A stretch of DNA of 43,490 bases from Planctomycetota bacterium (GTDB taxonomy: Bacteria; Planctomycetota; UBA1135; GCA-002686595). Of this stretch, positions 27,031-36,800 are shown piece after piece; within the stretch, counting starts at the first letter, position 1, and each line of letters begins with the position of its first letter. The position numbers were made by a program, and so were the translations under genes. Under the pieces are notes generated by a model. It was not told where the DNA came from. It searched no databases and saw only the letters and a program-made list of their open reading frames with translations. Where the stretch lies: NCBI GenBank assembly GCA_029259655.1, contig JAJDET010000327.1, positions 1 to 43,490 of the forward strand, written 5' to 3'.

Positions 27031-27074
27031 GACCTCGCCGAGGCCGAAGGCCGAGCCCGGCGCGGAGTCGCGCC
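27031..27074. repeat. Dispersed intergenic repeat, copy B
   Basis: This 44-base copy matches 10200-10243 at 41 of 44 positions. After CGCGCC it continues AAGTCA, which in the other locus occurs 43 bases later after a second CGCGCC. It lies between convergent genes, at the 3' ends of both. Confidence 0.7.
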
Positions 27075-27091
27075 AAGTCACTGCCGCGTCT

Positions 27092-28555
27092 CTAGTTCTT
27101 CTTCGAGAGCCAGGCCAGGAAGCGTCCCTCGATCGTGTCCCTGTCCGGTGACGGACCGGAGAGCTGTGCACCGTAGACCTCGGTGAGCAGGGGTTCGAAC
27201 CCGTCCGCCTGGACGTCCGGAAGCCTCACGAGGAGCTCGGCGAACGTGGTCTCGCAGGCCTTCCGGGTGCCCGCGGCAGCGGAGCGCAGCCAGTGCGCGA
27301 AGCCGCTCTTGTACGCGCGGAAGAACTCCTGGTAGTCGCCCAGGTACTCGCCGTGCGGCAGCTCCTTCACCTCGGTCGCGCTCCCGAGGAACGGCGCCCG
27401 CACCGTCGTGTGCTCGTTCCGGTCGTCGTTCTCGAGCTCGAAGTGGAGGTACTTCTCGCGCGAGTTCTTGATGCGATCGGCGCCCTCTCCCTGGGCGACC
27501 CGCAGGAGGTCCACGAAGTGCCCGCGTCCCTTGTGGATGCGCCAGCGACCGTCGGGGTTCATGGGTGGGAGCATGCCCCCGGCCGAGTTGCCTCCGGGCA
27601 CGAAGACGGAGAAGGCGTCCGTGAAACGGGCGCGCAGGTCGCCTTCGATCCGTGTGTCGACCTCTCCGAACTGCTCGATGACCATGTTCATCGCGAGCCC
27701 GGTGGAGAGGTACGGCGGGATCGTGTCGCCGTAGTAGTTGTCGAAGAGCGCCTGCATCCCGAAGTGCACGGCGTGCTGCTGGTGGACGGTCTCGTTCTTG
27801 TAGTCGAGCGGGAGCCCGGTCTCGAAGTCGCCCTCGTCGATCTCGGGCGACGCGAACATCAACGCGAGCACCTGGGTCTCCTGCACACGGCAACCGAGCC
27901 ACGTGCCGAGCCCCGCGTCCCAGAAGACCGACTCCAGGTGCGGGTAGTACCAGCCGGCGAAGCAGACCAGCTCGAGGAAGCGCGGCCGCGTCGGGATCAG
28001 CAGGAGACGCGAGGAGCGCCCCGCCTCGCGGTCGAGCCCGATCGGACCGCCCGAGCGCATCCAGCCCGCGAAGCGCGCGGCGGCGGCCGTCGCTCGTTCG
28101 GAGGCCCCGAGGCCCCCGACCAGATCTTCGGCCGAGGCCGCGGATCCCATCCGGCCGGGCTTCCAGTCCTCGATCCACTTGCGCAGGGTCTTCACGTCGG
28201 AGGCGGCGTCCTTCGCGCGCCCCCGCTGCGGCTCGACCCAGTCGTGGAAGCGCTCCTGGCTCTCCAGCAGTGCGAGCACGACCTCCTTGAAGTCCGCGGC
28301 GCTGTCCTCGTCGCCCAGGTCCTCGCGCGGGAAGCGCAGGTCGTAGAGGCCGAGGTCGAGCCCGACGTACTCCTCCCGCAGGAGCGCCTCGAGGTCGACG
28401 TCTTCCGGCGAGGCATCGCCGAGGCCCCGAGGCTCGAGGAACCTGCGGGCGAACTCGGCATGGGGGACCACCGCCGCCTCGTCGGCGAAGGAGCCCTGCG
28501 CGACGGCGGGCGTGGCGAGGACGGCGACGGCGAGCGCGAGGGAGATCCGCTTCAT
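27092..28555 (-). CDS. Secreted protein of unknown function
   Basis: This is 487 residues from the ATG at 28555, with a clear signal peptide (MKRISLALAVAVLATPAVA, cleavage near residue 19-20). The mature part is mostly helical, with a charged N-terminal half and a central GLPLDYKNETVHQQHAVHFGMQALFDNYYGDTIPPYLSTGLAMNMVIEQFGEVDTR segment rich in His and aromatic residues. This is followed by FVPGGNSAGGMLPPMNPDGRWRIHKGRGHFVDLLR. The region resembles a peptidase- or hydrolase-like core (HQQHAVH, DTRIEGD), but no family was recognised and no catalytic motif can be claimed. It is divergent from a small membrane protein gene and convergent with the YjbQ gene. Confidence 0.75.
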   Translation of the reverse strand: MKRISLALAVAVLATPAVAQGSFADEAAVVPHAEFARRFLEPRGLGDASPEDVDLEALLREEYVGLDLGLYDLRFPREDLGDEDSAADFKEVVLALLESQERFHDWVEPQRGRAKDAASDVKTLRKWIEDWKPGRMGSAASAEDLVGGLGASERATAAAARFAGWMRSGGPIGLDREAGRSSRLLLIPTRPRFLELVCFAGWYYPHLESVFWDAGLGTWLGCRVQETQVLALMFASPEIDEGDFETGLPLDYKNETVHQQHAVHFGMQALFDNYYGDTIPPYLSTGLAMNMVIEQFGEVDTRIEGDLRARFTDAFSVFVPGGNSAGGMLPPMNPDGRWRIHKGRGHFVDLLRVAQGEGADRIKNSREKYLHFELENDDRNEHTTVRAPFLGSATEVKELPHGEYLGDYQEFFRAYKSGFAHWLRSAAAGTRKACETTFAELLVRLPDVQADGFEPLLTEVYGAQLSGPSPDRDTIEGRFLAWLSKKN

Positions 28556-28593
28556 GGGGGCAACATGCGGGAGCCGGTGCCGGGCGAGCGCGG

Positions 28594-28609
28594 CTCTCCG
28601 AATGGAGAG
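28594..28609. other. Hairpin in the divergent promoter region
   Basis: CTCTCC, loop GAAT and GGAGAG form a perfect 6-bp palindrome midway between the divergent secreted-protein and membrane-protein genes. It could be an operator or a leader hairpin; nothing more can be said. Confidence 0.3.
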
Positions 28610-28648
28610 TGAATGTCCCGGCCTCACCTCCGTTAGTCTGCACGCGAC

Positions 28649-29176
28649 ATGGGGGTAACGGGAAGGGACGCAGGGGAAGCGGTGGGGACGACGGGACGCG
28701 GGGGGCTCCCCGGTTGCCTCCTGGCGCTCGTGGGGGCGCCGCTCCTCGGCGCGCTCTCCTACGCCCTCGGCGGATGGGATTGGGCCGCGATCGCCTGCCT
28801 GGGGGCTCTCATCGGTGGCCTCTCCTGGATCGCCTTCGACCTGACCCGGGGCCGGGCGGCGGGCCCCGCGCCGATGACCTGGTCCTTCGCTCCGGCCTCG
28901 GCCGCCGTCGTCGCCGCGACCGATGTCGTGGCTGTCCTGGGCGACGCCACGCCGATGACCTATCTCCTGCTCGCGCTGCCGTGTGCGCTCCTCGGAGCGG
29001 TCGCGGTCTTCGTGCTCGAGCTGCGCGAGAGCGGACGTCCGCTCTATTCGGTCGCGAAGGCCGTCGCGGCCGCGGTCCTGATCGCCGTCCCGCTCCCCGT
29101 CGGGGGCCTCCTCGGTGCGGGAGCTTCGCTCGGGCACCGGATGATCAGGACGCCGCCGGAGAGCAGAGCCTCCTAG
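28649..29176 (+). CDS. Hypothetical membrane protein, four TM segments
   Basis: This is 175 residues from the ATG at 28649. Four to five hydrophobic segments follow a Gly-rich N-terminus: LPGCLLALVGAPLLGALSYAL, WAAIACLGALIGGLSWIAF, FAPASAAVVAATDVVAVLG, YLLLALPCALLGAVAVFVLEL and KAVAAAVLIAVPLPVGGLLGAGASLG. The last one ends in a short cytosolic tail. No family was recognised. DUF4126-like small membrane proteins have a similar layout (a Gly-rich last helix with PVGGLLGA), so such a relationship is possible. It converges on the thioredoxin-like lipoprotein gene with a 3-base gap. Confidence 0.7.
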   Translation: MGVTGRDAGEAVGTTGRGGLPGCLLALVGAPLLGALSYALGGWDWAAIACLGALIGGLSWIAFDLTRGRAAGPAPMTWSFAPASAAVVAATDVVAVLGDATPMTYLLLALPCALLGAVAVFVLELRESGRPLYSVAKAVAAAVLIAVPLPVGGLLGAGASLGHRMIRTPPESRAS

Positions 29177-29179
29177 CGC

Positions 29180-29800
29180 CTACTCGGCGAGCAAAGCCTC
29201 GACCGCTCGCGCCAGGGCTCGGTAGTCCTCGTCACACTGCGCGTGTTCCGCCTCTTCCGAGCGGTGGAACTCCGGACCGGCGTGCACGAAGCGCACGACG
29301 CCCTCGGAGTCGAGGAGGAAGCTCGCGCTCGTCGCGTTGCGCGATCCCGTGTCGAGCCAGAGCTCGGAGAGCGCTCGCCAGTCGGCGTCGATCGCGACCG
29401 GTCCGGAGTAGCCCCGCTCTCGCGCTGCGCGCAACGCCTCCGCCGGGGCGACCGTCGGTCGAGGGGGTTTCGGGTGGTACACGCCGACGGTGGCGAGACC
29501 GCGCGGACCGTACTCGCGAGCGAGCTCCTCGAGCGCGGGAAGCGACGCCTCGCAGAACGGACACGTGTCCGTCCACCAGCGGACCAGCGTGGCCCGAGCC
29601 GCACTGTCGCCCGAGAGCGCCAGCGGCGCTTCGGGCCACGCGCCGAGCGCCTGTTCGGGGAAGTGGGCTCCGAGACGGTCGGCGCCGGATCGCGGAACCG
29701 GGAAGGTCTCCGGGCGCTCGCTGGCCTCGGTCGGCGGGACGGGGTCCGAGCTGCAACCGAGCGCGATCACCGCGAGGAGGGCTGCGCGGATGAGGGGCAC
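29180..29800 (-). CDS. TlpA-like thioredoxin-fold lipoprotein
   Basis: This is 206 residues with a short N-terminal hydrophobic stretch ending in IALGC (Cys16), a weak lipobox, so it is probably anchored on the periplasmic side. The thioredoxin-like domain carries WWTDTCPFCEASL with redox Cys80 and Cys83 (CPFC, as in some DsbA/TlpA relatives). EELAREYGPRGLATVGVYHPK and TSASFLLDSEGVVRFVHAGPEF supply the later strands of an AhpC/TSA-Redoxin fold. It likely transfers electrons to periplasmic disulfides, possibly for cytochrome or secreted-protein maturation. It is followed closely upstream (7 bases) by the aminotransferase gene on the same strand. Confidence 0.85.
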   Translation of the reverse strand: MPLIRAALLAVIALGCSSDPVPPTEASERPETFPVPRSGADRLGAHFPEQALGAWPEAPLALSGDSAARATLVRWWTDTCPFCEASLPALEELAREYGPRGLATVGVYHPKPPRPTVAPAEALRAARERGYSGPVAIDADWRALSELWLDTGSRNATSASFLLDSEGVVRFVHAGPEFHRSEEAEHAQCDEDYRALARAVEALLAE

Positions 29801-29807
29801 GCCGACC

Positions 29808-30983
29808 TCAGACGCCGGCCGCCGCGGCGAGGGGATCTCCCCGCAGCGCGAAGCCCTGGTCCGCGAGCACGCTCGAGAGCGCCGAGAGACAGAGCGTGAC
29901 GTTCTTGCGCGTGGAGCCGGCTCCCATGAGTCCGATCCGCCACACCTGACCCCTCATCGGGCCCAGCCCGGCTCCGATCTCGATGCCGAAGGCCTCGAGC
30001 AGGTCGCGCCGCACGCGGGCCTCGTCGATGCCGTCGGGGACGCGGACGGCGGTGAGCTGCGGGAGTCGCTCCGCCTCGGGCACGGCGAGCTCCAGGCCGA
30101 GGGCCTCGAGACCCGCCCACAACGCGCGCCCGTTCTGCCGGTGTCGCGCGCAGCGTTCCTCGAGGCCTTCCTCGAGCACGAGCCGAAGGGCTTCGTGCAG
30201 CCCGTACAGCATGTTGATCGGAGCCGTGTGGTGGTAGACGCGCTCGCTGCCCCAGTAGCTCGCGACCAGGGTCAGGTCGAGGTACCAGCTCTGGACCTTC
30301 TTGCTGCGCGCGCGGAGGCGTTCCTCGGCGCGCGCGGAGAACGAGATCGGAGACAGGCCCGGCGGACAGGAGAGGCACTTCTGAGTCCCGGAGTAGGCCG
30401 CGTCCACGCCCCAGAGGTCGAGCTCGACCGGCGTACCGGCGAGCGACGTCACGCAGTCGACGAGGAGCAGCGCACCGAGGTCGTCCGCCACCTCGCGCAG
30501 GGGCGGGATTTGCTGGGAGACCCCCGTGGAGGTCTCGGCGTGCACGGCGCAGAGGAGCGCGAACGGCTCGCCCGCGGCTGCCTCGCGGAAGGCCTCCGGC
30601 GAGAGCGCGCGGCCCCACTCGCCCTCGACGGCGCGGACCTCCGCGCCGCAACGCTCGGCGACGTCGACCATGCGCGTTCCGAAGACGCCGTTCACGCCGA
30701 CGAGCACCCGGTCCCCGGGCTCGATCAGGTTCACGAGGCAGGTCTCCATGCCCGACGAGCCCGTCCCCGACATCGGGAAGGTGAGCTCGTTCCGGGTTCC
30801 CATCACGGTCCGCAGCATCCTGCGGATCTCGTCCATCGCTGCGAGGAAGGAAGGGTCGAGATGGCCGACGGTCGGCTTCGCGAGGGCCTGGAGGACCGAC
30901 GGGGAGACGTCGGACGGACCGGGGCCGAGGAGCGTGCGGGTGGGCGGCAGGAGCGGGGCGGGGACGTCCGTCATGCCGGTCAT
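29808..30983 (-). CDS. Class V aminotransferase, alanine/serine-glyoxylate type
   Basis: This is 391 residues from the ATG at 30983 (a second ATG lies at 30974). The N-terminal [27 protein letters not shown] is diagnostic of alanine-glyoxylate and serine-glyoxylate aminotransferases. TGSSGME at ~74-80 binds the PLP phosphate, DCVTS with Asp176 holds the pyridine nitrogen, and [13 protein letters not shown] places the Schiff-base lysine at 202. It would convert glyoxylate to glycine using alanine or serine as donor. The isocitrate lyase gene directly upstream produces glyoxylate, which supports this. A terminator-like hairpin lies between the two, so expression may differ. Confidence 0.92.
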   Translation of the reverse strand: MTGMTDVPAPLLPPTRTLLGPGPSDVSPSVLQALAKPTVGHLDPSFLAAMDEIRRMLRTVMGTRNELTFPMSGTGSSGMETCLVNLIEPGDRVLVGVNGVFGTRMVDVAERCGAEVRAVEGEWGRALSPEAFREAAAGEPFALLCAVHAETSTGVSQQIPPLREVADDLGALLLVDCVTSLAGTPVELDLWGVDAAYSGTQKCLSCPPGLSPISFSARAEERLRARSKKVQSWYLDLTLVASYWGSERVYHHTAPINMLYGLHEALRLVLEEGLEERCARHRQNGRALWAGLEALGLELAVPEAERLPQLTAVRVPDGIDEARVRRDLLEAFGIEIGAGLGPMRGQVWRIGLMGAGSTRKNVTLCLSALSSVLADQGFALRGDPLAAAAGV

Positions 30984-31000
30984 GATACTTCGGGCCCGTG

Positions 31001-31041
31001 GAAGAGAAACGGCCGGCGCACCCGGAGGCGCGTCGGCCGTT
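31001..31041 (-). terminator. Intrinsic terminator after aceA, UNCG-type loop
   Basis: On the minus strand a 15-bp stem (one mismatch, one wobble; positions 31008-31022 with 31027-31041) closes a TCCG tetraloop of the stable UNCG class and runs into TTTCTCTT. It begins 35 bases after the isocitrate lyase stop and ends about 20 bases before the aminotransferase ATG, so it separates or attenuates the second gene. Confidence 0.75.
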
Positions 31042-31075
31042 GCGAACATCCTGACCCCTCGGGCCGGGGGCTGTC

Positions 31076-32344
<1,269 letters not shown>

Positions 32345-32626
32345 CTACGACTCTCCTGAAGGGTCTGTGGTGGTGGTGAAGGCCCGCGCAGGTCCTTACC
32401 GGTCGACCCCCGATGCCGGCCTGCTGCGGGTTCGGCGGGAATGCGGTCGCGCCGGTCGTCCGACCCCCCGTCGGACCTACCAGTCTACGTCAAGAGTTCA
32501 CGCGCGGTCGGCTTTGGCGCTCTAACTTGCTTGGACGTAGTGACTAAAGGCGTAAAGAACTCGCACTGAGGTCGGGCGCCGTTGTAAACGATGTAAACTT
32601 TTCCATCCGACTCGCGGTCGCTAGTC
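32345..32626. promoter_or_regulatory. Divergent aceA/regulator promoter region
   Basis: This 282-base gap is notably AT-richer than its surroundings from about 32500 to 32610. GTAAAC occurs at 32584-32589 and 32593-32598 (9-base period), with a related GTAAAG at 32552-32557. The pair lies about 30 bases before the regulator's ATG. These are candidate operator sites for the adjoining RamB/ScfR-type protein, inferred from position and repetition. Confidence 0.55.
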
Positions 32627-34081
32627 ATGCGCGCTCAACCCCTTACAGGCGGCAAGGTCCGACGGCTTCGCCTCGCGCGCGGGCTGACACAGGCGGAGCT
32701 GGCCCGGCGGCTCGAGATCTCGGCCAGCTACCTGAACCTGATCGAGCACGACCAGCGCGCACTCACGACTGCCCTGCGGCGCAGCGTCGCGCGAATCCTC
32801 GAGGTGGACGAGCGCCGGCTCTCCGGTCGCGAAGAGGCCCGTACGCTGGCCGACCTGGAGGAGGTCTTCGGCGATGACCTCCTGGCCGCGGATCGCCCCG
32901 GTGAAGAAGAGCTGAGGGATCTCGTCCTGCGCGCGCCGGCGGCGGCTCGTGCGATCCAGAAGCTCTACGGGAGCCTCACGACCCTGCGCGGCGACGTCCG
33001 CCTGCTCGCGGAGCGCCTGTCGGGAGATCCCGAGCTCGGCAGCATCGCGCTGCTCCCGTCCGATGAGGTCTCTGACCTCTTGCAGCGACACGGAAACTAC
33101 TTCCCCGAGCTCGAGGAGGCCGCGAAGCGCTTCTGGAAGGATGCTCGCCTCGACCCGGACGCCATGCGCTCGTGCCTGAAGGGTTGGCTTCGCGACCGGC
33201 ACGGGATCACGACCGTGGTGGCTCCGGGGGAGGCGGACCTGGCTGCGGTACGGCGCTACGACGCCGACGCGCGCGTGCTCCGGATCTCCGAGGTGCTACC
33301 CCGCTCGACGGTGGTCTTCCAGCTCGCGCACCAGATCGGGCTGCTCGACCTTGTCGACGTGTTCGACGAGATCGCGACGACCTCCCCGCTCTCCACGCCG
33401 GAATCGAAGGCGCTCGCGCGGATCGCGCTGGCTAACTACTTCGCAGGTGCAGTGACCATGCCCTACGAGCCCTTCTTCGAGGCGGCGCGCACGAACCGCT
33501 ACGACGTCGAGTTGCTCGAGCACCGGTTCCGGACCAGCTTCGAGCAGGTCTGCCACCGGCTCACCACGATGTCGCGGCCCGGGGCCCGCGGGGTTCCGTT
33601 CCACCTGATCCGGATCGACATCGCGGGGAACATCTCCAAGCGGTACTCCGGGTCGGGCATCCGGATCGCGCGCTACAGCGGGGCGTGCCCGCGCTGGAAC
33701 GTGCACGCCGCTTTCCTCACCCCGGGCCAGATCCGGACCCAGATCTCGCAGATGACGGACGGCACGAAGTACTTCTGCATCGCGCGGACGGTACGCAAGG
33801 CCGGCGGGGGGCACCGCGTCCCGGAGTCGCGGCTGGCGATGGGGATGGGGTGCGAGCTCCGGCACGCTCGCGAGCTCGTGTACGCCGACGGCGTCGACCT
33901 CGAACACCCCGAGGCGGCCGTTCCGGTGGGCGTGTCCTGCCGCGTGTGCGACCGCATGGACTGCCGGCAGCGCGCCTTTCCGCCCGTTCACCACGAACTG
34001 GACGTGGACGAGAACGTGCGCGGGATCTCGTTCTACTACTCGCCGCCGGTCGGCACTCCGGCGGCCGACAAGCGCTCGTAG
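32627..34081 (+). CDS. RamB/ScfR-type XRE regulator of acetate metabolism
   Basis: This is a 484-residue protein. Residues ~8-60 are an XRE helix-turn-helix (VRRLRLARGLTQAELARRLEISASYLNLIEHDQR). A middle region resembles the IrrE-like domain (TVVFQLAHQIGLLDLVDVFDE, ALARIALANYFAGAVTMPY) but lacks the HExxH zinc motif, as in regulators of this family. The C-terminal domain (DUF2083-like) ends with CRVCDRMDC (Cys438, 441, 446). RamB represses glyoxylate-shunt genes in corynebacteria and mycobacteria, and ScfR/PccR respond to short-chain acyl-CoA. The divergent isocitrate lyase gene fits a direct regulator-target pair; whether it activates or represses is unknown. Its 3' end overlaps the convergent acyltransferase gene by 46 bases. 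Confidence 0.93.
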   Translation: MRAQPLTGGKVRRLRLARGLTQAELARRLEISASYLNLIEHDQRALTTALRRSVARILEVDERRLSGREEARTLADLEEVFGDDLLAADRPGEEELRDLVLRAPAAARAIQKLYGSLTTLRGDVRLLAERLSGDPELGSIALLPSDEVSDLLQRHGNYFPELEEAAKRFWKDARLDPDAMRSCLKGWLRDRHGITTVVAPGEADLAAVRRYDADARVLRISEVLPRSTVVFQLAHQIGLLDLVDVFDEIATTSPLSTPESKALARIALANYFAGAVTMPYEPFFEAARTNRYDVELLEHRFRTSFEQVCHRLTTMSRPGARGVPFHLIRIDIAGNISKRYSGSGIRIARYSGACPRWNVHAAFLTPGQIRTQISQMTDGTKYFCIARTVRKAGGGHRVPESRLAMGMGCELRHARELVYADGVDLEHPEAAVPVGVSCRVCDRMDCRQRAFPPVHHELDVDENVRGISFYYSPPVGTPAADKRS

Positions 34082-35367
34082 ACCTCGCGCAGCTCCGAGA
34101 GGAGCTCGTCCCGGCGGCGGGCGAGGCGCTCCTTGAGTCCGGCGGCCCCGCGGAACCTGAAGAACGTCGCCGCGTCGACGCGTGCGGCACGGAAGCGGTC
34201 GCCGAACTGAAGCGTGAGGACCCCCAGCCCCGGCGTGACGCCGGCCGTGAGCAGGGCGGCGACCGGGCCGCCGAGCCGGAGGGCGACGAGAATGCCTGCC
34301 GCGTACCACAACGCGAACACGACCATTCCCGAGATCACCTTCTGCGTGGCGACGATATCGGTACTGACCGTGCGGATGCGTGCCAGCCGGCCGACGAGGC
34401 GGTTGGGAAGCCACCAGAAGAGGGCGCCCAGGAGGAACAGCGGCAGGGCGACCAGGCACAGGAACGCGTTCCGCGCGACGAAGCGCAGGACTCCGGAGCG
34501 CGTGTAGCTGAGGTCGAGGTCGCCCACCGTGAGACCGAGGCAGTCGAGACGGTCGCCGAACTCTGCGACTCGCCGGACGAGGTCGTCGGCCCGGGACGGC
34601 TCGTGCTCGCGCAGCCGGCGCAGGCCGAGCGCGAGCTCGCGCAGGCGCTCGACCCGGTTCGCCTCGTTCGCGGGCCACATCCGCTCCGCGAGCTGGATCG
34701 GAGGCAGGTCGCACCAGTCGTCCAGCTCGATCATCACCTGGCGGAGCCCGAGCGAGATGCGCTCGGTGAGCGCGACCACCGCTTCGCGCTCGTCCTTCGC
34801 ATCGAGCAGGTCGCCCACCTCGATCGGTTCGCCGATCCAGGCCGCTGCCCGGCTGCGGAAACGGCTCTTCTTCGCATGCAGGAGCCCGACGGGCACGACC
34901 CGGACGCCGAGCGGCTTCGTCACCGACGCCTCGGCTCCCAGGGCCATTCGCGCCGCGCCGGTCTTGAGCTTCTGCAGTGCGGGCTCGGAGTGGCTCCTCC
35001 CCTCGGGGAAGAGGCACACGAGCTCCCCGGCCGCGAGCGCCTCGTGGACGGCGCGGAATGTGTCCTCGTTCCGGGCCGTGTCGGCCCCGTCGGACGCGCG
35101 GTACACGGGCAGGGTCCCCATCGAGCGGAGGATCCCGCCGAGGACGGGAGAGGAGAAGAGAGGCGCCTTCGCGAGGAACCGGACCCGCCGCCGCGTCAGC
35201 TGCATCACCTCGGCCGGGTCGATGAGGCCGTTGGGGTGGTTTGCGACCAGGAGGACCGGTCCCCGCCCCGGGACCGGCCCGCCGAAGACGCTCCGGCGGT
35301 AGAACAGGTCCACCGAGAGTCCGGCGGCGTTTCGGACGAGTGCGTACACGAAGGTTCCCCGCGGCAT
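34036..35367 (-). CDS. PlsC-type acyltransferase with C-terminal membrane helices
   Basis: This is 443 residues. The acyltransferase core has NHPNGLIDP (His44 and Asp50, spaced as in the NHPNxxxD subgroup related to yeast Gat-type glycerol-phosphate acyltransferases rather than the usual HX4D) and FPEGRSHSEP at ~120-129, which binds the phosphate. The C-terminal ~180 residues add membrane segments (FLCLVALPLFLLGALFWWLP and VFALWYAAGILVALRLGG). It probably acylates a glycerophosphate or lysophospholipid on the membrane. The last 46 bases overlap the 3' end of the convergent regulator gene, so both C-termini are read from the same DNA. Confidence 0.85.
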   Translation of the reverse strand: MPRGTFVYALVRNAAGLSVDLFYRRSVFGGPVPGRGPVLLVANHPNGLIDPAEVMQLTRRRVRFLAKAPLFSSPVLGGILRSMGTLPVYRASDGADTARNEDTFRAVHEALAAGELVCLFPEGRSHSEPALQKLKTGAARMALGAEASVTKPLGVRVVPVGLLHAKKSRFRSRAAAWIGEPIEVGDLLDAKDEREAVVALTERISLGLRQVMIELDDWCDLPPIQLAERMWPANEANRVERLRELALGLRRLREHEPSRADDLVRRVAEFGDRLDCLGLTVGDLDLSYTRSGVLRFVARNAFLCLVALPLFLLGALFWWLPNRLVGRLARIRTVSTDIVATQKVISGMVVFALWYAAGILVALRLGGPVAALLTAGVTPGLGVLTLQFGDRFRAARVDAATFFRFRGAAGLKERLARRRDELLSELREVYERLSAAGVPTGGE

Positions 35368-35386
35368 CCCCCCGAGGTGCGGACGA

Positions 35387-35395
35387 TGCTAGAAT
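35387..35395 (+). promoter_or_regulatory. Extended -10 promoter of the cDPGS-arginine operon
   Basis: TGCTAGAAT on the plus strand matches an extended -10 element (TGnTATAAT) at eight of nine positions, in the 98-base gap between divergent genes and about 70 bases before the operon's first ATG. The leader also carries AAGGGGG as ribosome-binding site seven bases before the ATG. Confidence 0.5.
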
Positions 35396-35465
35396 CGCCG
35401 CGCCTATCAGGACCTGACCATGCGCGGATTGGGTCCGAACTCTTTATCCCCAAGGGGGTTAGCTC

Positions 35466-36800
35466 ATGTCACAGCGCAAAGTCCTGATCATGGGAGCGGC
35501 CGGGAAGGACTTCCACGTCTTCAACACCTGCTACCGCGGTCGGGACTCCGAACGGGTTGTCGCCTTCACGGCCACGCAGATTCCCGGCATCGACGACCGG
35601 CGGTACCCGCCGGAGCTCGCGGGGCCCGGGTACCCGGAGGGGATCCCGATCCACCCCGAGGAGGAGCTCTCGAACCTGATTCGCGAGCACGGCGTGGACG
35701 AGGTCGTCTTCGCCTACTCCGACGTCCACGACGACTACGTCGAGGAGCGCGCCCGGCGCGTACGCGAGGCCGGGGCGGAGTTCAGCACCTTCGACGTCGA
35801 CAAGACCATGCTGGTGTCGACCAAGCCCGTGATCGCGGTGTGCGCGGTGCGGACGGGCTGCGGCAAGAGCCAAACTTCGCGCTGGGTGGTCAGCGCCCTG
35901 CGCGAGAAGGGGCTCAAGACCATCGCGATCCGACACCCGATGCCCTACGGCGACCTCGCCAAGCAGGCCGTTCAGCGGTTCGCGACCCTCGAGGACATGG
36001 TGCAGCACGACTGCACGATCGAGGAGATGGAGGAGTACGAGCCGCACATCCGGAACGGCGCCGTCGTCTACGCCGGTGTCGACTACGAGGCGATCCTGCG
36101 CGAGGCGGAGAAGGAAGCGGACGTGATCCTGTGGGACGGGGGCAACAACGACACCCCGTTCTATCGACCCGATCTGTGGATCACGGTCGCGGATCCCCAC
36201 CGTGCGGGACACGAGCTCTGCTACTTCCCCGGCCAGGTGAACTTCGCCCGGGCGGACGTGATCCTCCTCAACAAGTGCGACACGTCGAACGCCGACGACA
36301 TCGCGACGGTCGAGAAGAACGCCCGCGCGAAGAACCCCGGTGCCAAGGTGATCCGGGCCGACTCGCCCGTCACCGTCTCCGACCCCGACGCGATCCGCGG
36401 CAAGCGCGTGCTCGTCGTCGAGGACGGGCCGACGCTCACGCACGGAGAGATGAAGTACGGCGCGGGGACCGTTGCGGTCGAACAGTGCGGCGGCGCTTCC
36501 TGCGTGGACCCGCGGCCCTTCGCCGTGGGGGAGATCGCGGAGACCTTCGAGAAGTACCCCGACATCGGCGTCGTGCTGCCCGCCATGGGCTACGGCGACA
36601 AGCAGATGGGTGACCTCGAGGACACGATCAACGCCACCGACTGCGACGTGGTCGTCGTCGGGACGCCGATCGATCTCGCGCGCGTCATCGACATCAAGAA
36701 GCCCAACGTCCGCGTCACCTACGACCTCGTGACGAAGGGGGACGACCTCCTGCACGCTCTCGAAGCCGCTCTCGCCCAGCACGCCAGTGGAGCGGCCTGA
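35466..36800 (+). CDS. Cyclic 2,3-diphosphoglycerate synthetase-like P-loop protein
   Basis: This 444-residue protein matches the cyclic 2,3-diphosphoglycerate synthetase family. It has an N-terminal Rossmann-like domain (KVLIMGAAGKDFHVFNTCYRG, EVVFAYSDVHDDYVE), then a P-loop NTPase domain with VRTGCGKSQTSRW at ~128-140, VILWDGGNNDTPFYRPD and the base-recognition-like LLNKCDT. In methanogens the family makes a thermoprotectant; in mesophilic bacteria the role is unknown. It is first in an operon with a carbamoyltransferase and a GNAT protein, so an arginine- or carbamoyl-phosphate-linked function is plausible. The family name should not be taken as proof of activity. Confidence 0.88.
   Translation: MSQRKVLIMGAAGKDFHVFNTCYRGRDSERVVAFTATQIPGIDDRRYPPELAGPGYPEGIPIHPEEELSNLIREHGVDEVVFAYSDVHDDYVEERARRVREAGAEFSTFDVDKTMLVSTKPVIAVCAVRTGCGKSQTSRWVVSALREKGLKTIAIRHPMPYGDLAKQAVQRFATLEDMVQHDCTIEEMEEYEPHIRNGAVVYAGVDYEAILREAEKEADVILWDGGNNDTPFYRPDLWITVADPHRAGHELCYFPGQVNFARADVILLNKCDTSNADDIATVEKNARAKNPGAKVIRADSPVTVSDPDAIRGKRVLVVEDGPTLTHGEMKYGAGTVAVEQCGGASCVDPRPFAVGEIAETFEKYPDIGVVLPAMGYGDKQMGDLEDTINATDCDVVVVGTPIDLARVIDIKKPNVRVTYDLVTKGDDLLHALEAALAQHASGAA

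Noticed and set aside
27180..27205. tRNA T-arm-like GGGGTTCGAACCC
   Set aside because: It lies inside the secreted-protein coding region (codes for DGFEPLL), and no acceptor, D or anticodon arm can be built around it.
32520..32560. Sigma-70 promoter for the regulator (TTGCTT with GACTAA)
   Set aside because: Both hexamers match consensus poorly; only the AT-rich context supports a promoter, so exact boxes were not called.
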